From: Apricaphanius iberus
Lineage: Eukaryota > Chordata > Actinopteri > Cyprinodontiformes > Aphaniidae
Length of the DNA: 64,000 bases
Assembly (NCBI GenBank): GCA_028564705.1
Contig: JAPXFQ010002690.1
Coordinates: 2,014,501-2,078,500 of the forward strand
Direction: 5' to 3'
Part shown: in pieces, positions 23,801 through 64,000 of the stretch
How the letters are laid out: every line of letters begins with the position of its first letter
Numbering within the stretch: position 1 is the stretch's first letter
Program-made: the position numbers and the translations under genes
The notes under the pieces: model-generated
The model's database searches: none
The model's input: only the letters and a program-made list of their open reading frames with translations
What the model was told of the DNA's origin: nothing

Positions 23801-24591
23801 CCAGGGCTACGGGTGATTATCTGCAACGAGGAACATCTTTTGGCTGTGGGCAGAGGGGGGCAAAAAAAGCCTATAGCCAAATGTACAGTAGTAAAGATAA
23901 TTCATATGAAATATAGGCCTGATTTTTAAATACCAGTCTCAAAATAAAACCCCGTAGTTGCTGACTTCTAATGTACAACATAATTTAAGTCTGTTGAAGT
24001 GCTGTCTGGCTCCAACCATTTTCTCATCATTTCCTTTACACATTTATTCTCGGACCAACTTTACGAACGGTAATCTCAAAAGGGTGTCATGTAGTGATAT
24101 GCAGCTCCCTTTACTCAGATCCCACACAATTAAAGTCTGTCTATACTAACTACCAACTCCACTTTATATTACAATACCCCCCCCCCCCCCTGACTTGCTT
24201 TTTCTATCTTGCATCATTCCAACTGATGACTCTTTTATACTTTAGCACTCATATTTTTTTCACAGTTTATCACATCCATATACTGAAACCTATAGTTGGA
24301 AAAACAGTTTCTGTAGAATGATCAGAGGAACTATTGTGGTTAACTTCTCTGCAGCCTTTGCACCATTTACCACATTTAACACTTTGCATCACCCCACATT
24401 GAAGTTTGAGCAAACAATGAAAGCAAACATGGAGCAGAAAGACAGTATAAGAGTGGGACAGTTTGCAAAAAGCATGTTTTTATGCACAAACCCTCATTAT
24501 GGAAAACAAATGAAGACATAGATATGATGACGCTTTTAAGTTAAAGGCAATCAATCTGGCTTTTAAAGAAGGAAATAGAGCACCAGTGGTT
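23801..24591. other. No gene recognised
   Basis: Mostly AT-rich, with a poly(C) run at 24177-24190. Short frames only. Confidence 0.4.
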
Positions 24592-24951
24592 TCATGTATC
24601 CTTAGCAGCAATAAAGGACTGGTTGCAGACCCCAGCGTGAAGAACTGTCTCAATACGAATATGACCAGAACTTGAAGTCTTTCTTAAAGATTGGCTGAAC
24701 ACAGAGAGAGGACAGTCAGGGTGTTTCCACCGTGTTGAAATGTTAATAAAATCTAAGCTTCCCCAAAAACCAACCACTTTTCTGACAATCCCCTTCTCAT
24801 TGAATCCTTACATATGGTAATTAAACGTTAAAACGCCTGCGGGTTATAACCGGGTGCGGCTTGTATTTGTACACATTTGTGTTTTTTTTCTAAAATAGGC
24901 TGGCACATCTTATTATCAGCTGCACTTAATAGTCCGGAAATTACGGTATTT
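24592..24951 (-). repeat. Partial copy of the CCGTA-ended repeat (family C)
   Basis: The inverse of part of 56972-57670. Shared blocks: CATATGGTAATTAAACGTTA, GTTTCCACCGTGTTGAAATG, and the end AGTCCGGAAATTACGGTA. Truncated at its inner side. Confidence 0.7.
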
Positions 24952-25668
24952 TAAAAACCAGGAGGTTTAGTATAGAGATCTGGTGCTACTTACTAGTTAA
25001 CTGGGTATTATGAAGGGATGATGATGATGATCCCAAATGTGGCCATAGCTACATAGAATTGACCTCCAAGCCTAAAACATCTTTAGGGTGAGCCAAGGAG
25101 AAAAAAAAGAGTGTAAGACACGACCTGGCTGAATCCGGCCCACCGTGGCAATGGAATGTGATCCTCTAAACTGCAGAGGACCATAGACATAGAACTTTTA
25201 AATTCTATTTCTATGCACCTACATACCCTTTTATCACTCAAATCACTGTTTATTTGAATAGTCCCAAATCACAGCATTATGAAAAGATGTTCAGTATCAT
25301 TTTTAATTTTAAGAAGTACATGTTAAGACAGATATTTATTCATGTATTAGAGGCTTGTTAAAAATAGTTTTATTAACAATTTCTGCCACAACCAGCCGTT
25401 TAAGGACTTTCAATATCTTTATATGGCCCAAAATGGAAAATGGAAATGAGTTTGACATTTCTGATCTAGAGGAAACATCAAGGCTTTTCTCTCTGTAAAC
25501 TCCAGCCTTTTGCATGCAATTGTATAGACAAATCAAAACAGTTAAAATGTTAACAGTAGGGAGAAAAATAATTATACTATTATGCTACTCTAATTTAAAA
25601 AACAAAATAATTTCTTTGAAAGCTTTTGACACTTCTTTGTCAGAAGGGTCAATAAATGTGGCTGTCAA
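24952..25668. other. No gene; fragment of the family seen at 38226
   Basis: GGCCCAAAATGGAAAATGGA followed by AATGAGTTTGACA at about 25420-25462 is the inverse of the left end of the element at 38226-38595. The remainder is unrecognised. Confidence 0.45.
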
Positions 25669-25676
25669 TATGTTTT

Positions 25677-26730
25677 TAAGGCCCGACCGATATATCGGCT
25701 GGCCTATAATATCGGACGATATGAGGGTCATGGATGATATCGGCTATCGGTAGAAAAAATGCCGATAATTTAACATTTTAATTTTTTTTGAGGGGGCATG
25801 ACAAAAAATGCAATTGAGCTACTTATCCAGCAGATGACGCCAGATTCATAATTTCAGGTCTCAGGAGTGTTGCTTAACACACGCAGCTGACCAGACTGTT
25901 ACGTTTTTGTAAAGAAAAAAGTGGCAGAGGTGAGTAAAAACAAAGTTTTGAGCATAGGCCCTATTTGTTGTCAGTGGTGAACTGTGAAATAAGCAATGAA
26001 AAAAAAGGTGTTTCCCCCTTTTCCTTCATAAGCTTAATGTTTGCCTCGTGGCTTTGTGTGGAAAACTCAGGGTGTAAATGGTTTAACCTTCCTGTTTCCT
26101 TGCTAAAACTTAAATTTGTACAAATAAAGTCCTTAAGTCCATATCTTAACTCATGCGTTAGATTAAATAATGTATCAAATGTGTCTTTTCCTTAAAAAAA
26201 TGCCGTACCAGCGGCATACAGAGTGCAGACTTTAACGACCCCGCGGACTATTATAAACATTAAAAGTATTGGCGTTGGTTTCGTGAAGCATGAGTGACAG
26301 CGGTAAATCCTCAATAGCGACTTTGCCACCATTTTAAATCTACTGTCATAAACCATAACTTAACAGTTTGCGATGCTTGAGAAGGAAAAAACCCAGGAAG
26401 AGCGCTCCAATGTTTGTAACAAAGAGCGCAGCAGAAGTTTGTCTGCATTATAAACTGCATGCACACTTGGTACATTCAAGTAACATTATGTGTTCTGTGT
26501 TGTTTTTGAATATCATTGCTAAGTAAATCTTATTTACGTTATCTGGACTCCAGCGAGTTACTGAGACTGTTATTTGGTGTGTAGATAGGCAGAGAAGGCA
26601 GGGTTTAAGCTGAAAGTACCATTTTTTTTTTTTTTTGATTGGAATTTATCGGCCATTATATCGGCTATCGGCCTTTGCTATGGTTTTATATCGGTATCGG
26701 TCCCCAAAAATCCATATCAGTCGGGCCCTA
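25677..26730. mobile_element. Non-autonomous hAT-type element with GGCCCGAC ends
   Basis: 1054 bp flanked by a perfect 8-bp duplication TATGTTTT (25669-25676 and 26731-26738). The ends are TAAGGCCCGACCGATATATC and ATATCAGTCGGGCCCTA. Both subterminal regions carry ATATCGGCTATCGG. No transposase frame inside. Confidence 0.92.
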
Positions 26731-26769
26731 TATGTTTTATTAAGCAGATTAAGAGGATGATGATAGCAA

Positions 26770-26822
26770 CTTGAATTGTCTTGCGTTGAAAGTGTGCTAT
26801 AAAAATAAAACTGCCTTACCTT
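26770..26822 (+). repeat. LINE 3'-tail fragment
   Basis: TTGAATTGTCTTGCGTTGAA, then AGTGTGCTAT and a TGCCTTACCTT end. It is the complement of 1177-1230. Confidence 0.6.
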
Positions 26823-27530
26823 GATGTAAAATGTGCAACACATATTTATCCAACGGATCATTCATGACAATCAGAAGACGAACACAGAAACCATTTTTAA
26901 ACGTGTAATTTTTTTTTAAAAACAGGTGGAAGTGTCAGATAAAACTCAAAATTCTGTGTTGTTTCCATACATGTGATACACGATAAAGAAACTATGTACA
27001 AAACAATGAGGGCATAGTTCAGATGATGTGGATGGCTTTAAAATTGGGACGCTGATGAGACGTGTTGTCGTGTACACAGTATAGTGCTTTGGCAGGTTTA
27101 AATAAGTTTGGTTTTTTAAAGGAAGGATTATAGAGATGAGATGCGGATGGAGTATTGCTTCAAATATTGCTCACCCCTGAGAAGTTCAGAAATTATTCAG
27201 TATTTTGCTGCAAATAAAAAAACTGGGATCACCAGATGGAGAGTGATGCTTTTTTCATCCTTCTGTCACATCTCATCAGGTAACAAAGAATTGATTATAC
27301 TGAATTTGGGATTTATTAATTTTTACAATATTTTCCAATTAATGTCCTTTAAAATGGTGGTCGGATCTTTACAAAAATCCTATCAAAAAAGCAGAAAAAA
27401 ATATAAAAGAAAATAAAGAAAAAGAAAACGTTAAATGATTGTGTGGATAAGATCCATAACTTCCTTTGCTTGACAAGCGTCCCTGCTGCATTTGTCCTGA
27501 TGTCCACTTCGTCCCGTGACTCTAAGGCTT
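26823..27530 (-). other. mef2a: mef2a 3' UTR region (extent unknown)
   Basis: Sequence directly after the stop codon on the minus strand. A possible poly(A) signal AATAAA (minus) lies at 27312-27317, about 215 nt past the stop. Its use cannot be judged, and vertebrate MEF2A 3' UTRs are usually longer. No repeat is recognised in this stretch. Confidence 0.45.
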
Positions 27531-59419
<31,889 letters not shown>

Positions 59420-59421
59420 TA

Positions 59422-60877
59422 CAGTGGAGCAAAGAAGAATGTATTTAGCCACCAACAGTGCAAGTTCTCCCACTTAAAAAGATGAGAGAGACCTTTAATT
59501 GTCATAAATAAATCTAGAAAATCACATGGCCTGATTTTTAAAACGTTATTTGCAAATTAAGGTGGAAAATAAGTACTTGATCACCTACAAACAAGCAAGA
59601 TTTCTGGCTGTCACAGACCTGTTACATCCTCTAGGCTCCTTTGTCCTCCCCTCATCACCCGTATTAATGGCACCTGTTTAAACTTGTTATCAGTATAAAA
59701 GACACCTGTCCACAACCTCAAACAGTCACACTCCAAACTCCACTATGGCCGAGATCAAAGAGCTGTCAAAGGACACCAGAAACAAAATTGTAGACCTGCA
59801 ACAGGCTGGGAAGACTGATTCTGAAATAGGTATAGCTTGGTGTGAATAAATCAAATTTGGGGGCAATTATTAGAATATGGAAGACATACAAGAACACTGA
59901 TAATCTCACCCTGTGAGTGAAGTCAAAATGATCACAACAAGGGTAAGCAAAAATCCCAGAAACACATGGGGGGACCTATTGAATGACCTGCAGAGAGCTG
60001 GGACCAAAGTAATGAAGGCTACCAGCAGTAACACACTACGCCACCAGGGACTCAAATCCTGCAGTGCTAGATGTGTCCCCCTGCTTAGGCCAGTACATGT
60101 CCAGGCCTGAAGTTTGCTAGAGAGCATTTGGATAATCCAGAAGAAGATTCGGAGAATGTTGTATGGTCAGATAACACTGAAATAGAACTTTTTCGGTAAA
60201 AAACTTTGCTTGTCGTGTTTGGTGGAGAAAGAATTCTGAACAGCAACAAAAGAAGATCATACCTACTGTAAAGAAGGGGGTGGAAACATCATGCTTTGGA
60301 GCGGATTTTCTGCAAAGGAACCAAGAAGACTGATCCGTGTAGAGTAAAGAACGAATGGGGTATCGTGAAATTCTCAGTGAAAACCTCGTTCCATCAGCAA
60401 GGGCATTGAGTAGCTTCCTGAGAATCATTTTAAGGTCATGGAGTGGCCTAGCCAGTCTCCACATCTCAACCCCATACAACATTTTTGGAGGAAGTTGAAA
60501 GTCTGTGTTCCCCAGCAACAGCTCCAAAACACCACAGCTCTAGAGCAGATCTGGATGGAGGAATGGGCCAAAGTGCCAGCTAGAGTGTGTGAAAACCTTG
60601 TGAAGGTTTGCTGAAAACTTTTGACCTCTGAATTGCCAACAAAGGGTATATAACAAAGTACTGAGATTTACTTTTGTTAATGACCAAATACTTTTCCACC
60701 ATAATTTGCAAATAATTATTTTAAAATCAGACTTTGTGATTTTCTGGATTTTTTTCTCATTTTCTATCTCAAAGTTGAGGTATACATACATCTATGATGA
60801 AAATTAAAGGCTTCTCATCTTTTCAGGTGGGAGAACTTGCACAATTGGTGGCTGACTAAATACTTTTTGCCCCACTG
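59422..60877 (+). mobile_element. Full-length but inactive Tc1 element in mef2a intron 1
   Basis: 1456 bp between TA dinucleotides (59420-59421 and 60878-60879). Left end CAGTGGAGCAAAGAAGAATG, right end ACTTTTTGCCCCACTG, with inverted repeats extending about 150-200 nt (GTGCAAGTTCTCCCACTTAA on the left, GGTGGGAGAACTTGCACAAT on the right). Plus-strand orientation, antisense to mef2a. Confidence 0.92.
59744..60620 (+). pseudogene. Tc1 transposase pseudogene
   Basis: It opens ATGGCCGAGATCAAAGAGCT (M-A-E-I-K-E-L-S-K-D-T-R-N-K-I-V-D-L), a Tc1 N-terminus. Later blocks are recognisable at DNA level: CCTGCAGAGAGCTGGGACCA, ACATCATGCTTTGGAGCGGA (the GGGNIMLW-type block), and GAGTGGCCTAGCCAGTCTCC, followed by CACATCTCAACCCCATACAA, where the catalytic Glu codon of NPIE is lost. 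A segment holding the second catalytic Asp is deleted after CATTGAGTAG. Several frameshifts and stops. Inactive. Confidence 0.88.
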
Positions 60878-60879
60878 TA

Positions 60880-61249
60880 TTGATGCGTATTGATGTTATT
60901 CACAGCTTTAATAGAGAGAAAAAAAACTCTTCTTCAACTAAAATGACAGTAGCATATGAAATGATTGGTCATATTTTCAATGGCTCCATATATTGCTTGG
61001 AAGGGCTGTTTTAAAGCTCACATACAACCCACGTGTGAGCAACAGGTCACACACTGATCATATTCTCTCCTCCCTGTCGCAGTGAGCAGCTCACTCCCTG
61101 CAGTGAATCAAACAGTGTTCTTGTAGGTATGTGTTTCTGTGATCATGTCCTCTGGGATGCAGAAGGTACAATCACAAAGTATATTTAGACACCTTTTTGG
61201 AGTTTTGTGTGTTTGAGTCCCTGATTCACACCTTCACACCAAGTTGTTC
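60880..61249 (-). other. mef2a: mef2a intron 1, unassigned part
   Basis: Nothing recognised. Confidence 0.4.
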
Positions 61250-62060
61250 TCAAGGTGCTAGTTTTTGCTAATCCAAACTTTCACAGGCTATACACTCCTT
61301 AACATATTTTTGACAATATCCTCTACCAAACAACACATTTTTGTAGCCATGGGGAATAATCCTGCCTGGACATTTAACCACTGTTCTCATCCAAATTGGT
61401 ACGGCTCATTTAAATCAGTTGGTTTTGTGACAGTCTCCAGGCTTCAGATGAATCTATGCATCTTCAACCGTAATGAAGATGAGGCCATACCAGTTTTATC
61501 TTGTTCAAAACCAGTTTAGATTTGTGTTTTGGACCAGTGACCTGATGGAACACCAATCTAGTTCTAAGTTTAATGGTTAAACAATTTTGTACTTCTTGCT
61601 CATCATAATTCCACCCAGAAGTACAATTCACCAGTATCAATGGCAGATTAGACCAACCCCATAGCATGATTGTACCACCACCATGATTGACAACTGGTAC
61701 ACTGTTCATAAATTTGAACGCCATATATTAACTCTTTTAAAACACACTTTTTGTCCTCTGTAGCCAAGTAACTATTTCTTCATCCTGACTGTGAAACCTT
61801 TCTCCAGAAGGGAACCTCTCAGAGCATGCTGATGTAAAACCTATTCACTGAGAACAGTGACTCTGGTGTTTCAGCAGTTTATGACTGGCTTGAGCCTTGA
61901 GGGCTTTTGGGTTGTTGCTGATCATCCCTGCCCAGGGGTCTGCTGCCTGCTGCACTAGAGCCACAAGTAGCTGTTTGGAAATTCAACAAGGGATCTCATT
62001 CACTTTAACTGATTGAACTCTATACATGTAGAAATTATGTCTGTCTATGTTTCAGGTGAT
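61250..62060 (-). mobile_element. Heavily decayed Tc1 element (tentative)
   Basis: An 86-codon minus frame (61724-61464) contains VPVVNHGGGTIMLWGWSNL, the KHGGG..MLWG block of Tc1 transposases, and GPKHKSKLVLNK, a decayed PKHT block. In plus reading the neighbouring ATGATTGTACCACCACCATG and TCCAGAAGGGAACCTCTCAG are also Tc1-like. Ends not identified. Confidence 0.6.
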
Positions 62061-62813
62061 GTTCAGACCAATGTCGGACTGATTAACACTGTGCCTGGGT
62101 GTGTTTGTGCACAGGTGACTTTGCGTGGATGTCGTTTTGTAAATGACATGGAAATGCTACGCTCTCCATTAGTATACTTTTTTATTAGGTAAAGGGTTTA
62201 TGGAAACAGACCTACACTGATGACTGAAAGGAGGCCTATTTTGTTTATCACCACATCAGGCTCATCATATTTGACATTCTAAACACTCATATATATACTC
62301 AAATATAAATACATGATTGATAAGGGATTTATTAATTCCTAGTTGTTTACAACTGCAGTAAATAACATGTAATGCGCAAATACACATGCAAACTGTGTCA
62401 ATATTTTCAAAGGATCTCAATCAGTTGTACATTTCTTGGATCAGAGTCTACTGATTTTAATAACTACATAGTATTTTGAGTTGAAATCTGGCTCTTACCG
62501 TACAATATATTAGAGATGTTTGATATTGGCTTTTTTACTGATATCCGATATACCTCTATAGTCTGAATCATAATTTCTGATATAAGCCGATACAGTGGAA
62601 TAGGGCTGGGCCATATGTACAATAGTTTTTGTCACAATGATATTTTTAATATCAGTCAATCTCGATATATATATTATGATATAAAAACAATTCACTATTT
62701 TTGTCAGTATTTAACATTCCCTGGTACTATTTGAAGCTATCAAAAGGTTCGCTTTGACTAATTTTTAAAAAGGTTGGAGATTATACAACTGTTTCAGAAA
62801 AATTAAAAGAGCT
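62061..62813 (-). other. mef2a: mef2a intron 1, unassigned part with MITE-like edge
   Basis: ATAGGGCTGGGCCATATGTA at about 62602 is a hAT-style left end without a visible partner. The rest is AT-rich. Confidence 0.4.
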
Positions 62814-63157
62814 TAGGGCTGGGCAATATGGATTACTAATAAAATCTTAAATTTTTTTCAAGCCGAATTCGATTTCTGATATGAATTGATTTTTTTACCC
62901 CTCTCTATTTTTAAAAAGAAATAAAAAAATGACAGAAACAACATATTTTTAACTTTTAAAGCTTTTATTTTAAATCACCCTTTCTTGGGGTTGACCTGCT
63001 GTAATCTAAGATGGGAGGCCTTGGATGGGCCGACATCACTTTAATCTATGGAAAATGAAGAAGTGTCTAGGTGATTTATTTTTTCAGTGTTCTAAAAATT
63101 CAACCTTCGAAAATAAAAAAATTGAATAAATCGATATTCTTGATATATTCAGCCCTA
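62814..63157. mobile_element. Probable hAT-type MITE
   Basis: 344 bp. Left end TAGGGCTGGGCAATATGGAT, right end TTGATATATTCAGCCCTA. The flanking 8-mers do not match, so either the duplication is lost or the ends are from different copies. Confidence 0.55.
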
Positions 63158-64000
63158 CTGCCTAGAGGTCTACCTAAACATTCAAGGTTGGCCCAGAAAT
63201 GCAGAAACCACAGTATATATTGCATGTTTTTCTAAACGAAAAATTTCACACAATCTATTCTTCAGATCAGTCATATTTTGTCATTTGGAGAGAGATGAGA
63301 AGTAGTTGAAGAGTTTGATGTATAATATGTTAGGGGTATGAAAGTTAGGTATTAAAGTTGTGTTAAAAAAGTAAAAACAAATACTGATAATTTAAGATAT
63401 TACAATTTAAAGCTAATTTTGGCCAATAATATCACATATCCCTGTGGTATATTATTCTTATTTTTTTTTAATACCTTTAATTTTTTTCTTAGTGTGACAC
63501 TTTGCTTCGGTTATGCATGAATATCCCAGTATGAGACAATAATCGAAATTTATAATCAAATCTCCATTTCAATTGGTACTGTATACATTTTTTTATAGTT
63601 TACTTTTATAAATTTTAATTTCAAAAAAAGCAAAAATTACATTTGTGACTTAGACTAGATAGTTTATCATGCGACTCTAAATTCAACATTATCCCACTTT
63701 AAGAATAGGCTGAGCCAACAAATGCATTTTAATAAGCACTGGTACCTGACCCCCTCAGCACACTAGGATTTGCCTAATGTCTTGTTGTTTTTCACCACCT
63801 GAAAGCCAGTCAGTTGAGCAGACGGTTCTCAGTGTGGCTCAGAGGGCATTTGCATACTTGCCCGGCAAGCACTGAATGCAGAGTGTACGTCTGAATGCTG
63901 CCTTGGACCATCCTGTGTTGGGAGTTCTTCATGTCTGATTGGATCCTTCAGGATGCTTGTTAATTACAGATGTGAAGAAAGCTAAAAGACCCTATCCAAA
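63158..64000 (-). other. mef2a: mef2a intron 1, window end
   Basis: AT-rich. I searched for the first coding exon (complement of ATGGGG-CGG/AGG-AAAAA-type sequence encoding MGRKKIQ) from here back to 59335 and did not find it. Confidence 0.5.

Noticed and set aside
60117..60791. Minus-strand open frames of 136 and 83 codons
   Set aside because: Antisense to the decayed Tc1 transposase at 59744-60620 and its right terminal repeat; no domain in these frames.

Overview
The window looks like teleost fish nuclear DNA. One large-intron vertebrate gene lies in an AT-rich background crowded with Tc1/mariner and hAT elements, plus L2-like and RTE-like LINE pieces and a tRNA-derived SINE. There is no operon structure, CRISPR array, rRNA gene or convincing tRNA gene. 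The only host gene I can support is mef2a (myocyte enhancer factor 2A), on the minus strand.

mef2a: eight coding exons read from high to low coordinates (59334-59131, 40878-40744, 39981-39780, 39337-39284, 35623-35466, 30369-30243, 28974-28872, 27864-27531). All have AG/GT borders and their phases join without a break: 1317 nt, 438 codons plus a TAG stop. They run from the second MADS-box exon (residue 19 in MEF2 numbering) to the family-typical C-terminus. The first coding exon (about 18 residues) and the promoter were not found and probably lie beyond position 64000. With that exon the protein would be about 456 aa.

Regions: 1-27,000 is downstream of the gene and mostly transposon. It holds hAT-type elements at 5219, 13323, 20351 and 25677 with perfect 8-bp target duplications, a decayed Tc1 at 7180-8527, a Tc1 copy at 11309-14701 interrupted by three other elements, and an apparently intact 'Intruder'-type (DD38E) Tc1-family transposon at 14726-16344. 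It also holds a decayed minus-strand LINE with an esterase-type ORF1 (19140-23800), itself split by a hAT insertion. A CpG-rich patch at 17690-18070 is the one place here that resembles a promoter or first exon. 27,531-59,334 is mef2a. Its introns carry at least five Tc1 fragments, five non-autonomous hAT-type copies, two SINE copies and an RTE-like LINE end. 59,335-64,000 is mef2a intron 1, with a long but broken Tc1 (59422-60877) and further decayed repeats.

I see no evidence for a new biological system. The most useful observations are the intact DD38E transposon sitting in a compound microsatellite, the TE-in-TE nests that give relative insertion ages, transposons lying within about 30-90 bp of three mef2a splice sites, a SINE whose tail resembles that of a resident LINE, and the unexplained CpG-rich patch. 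Family names for repeats come from memory of fish repeat sequences, not from a search.
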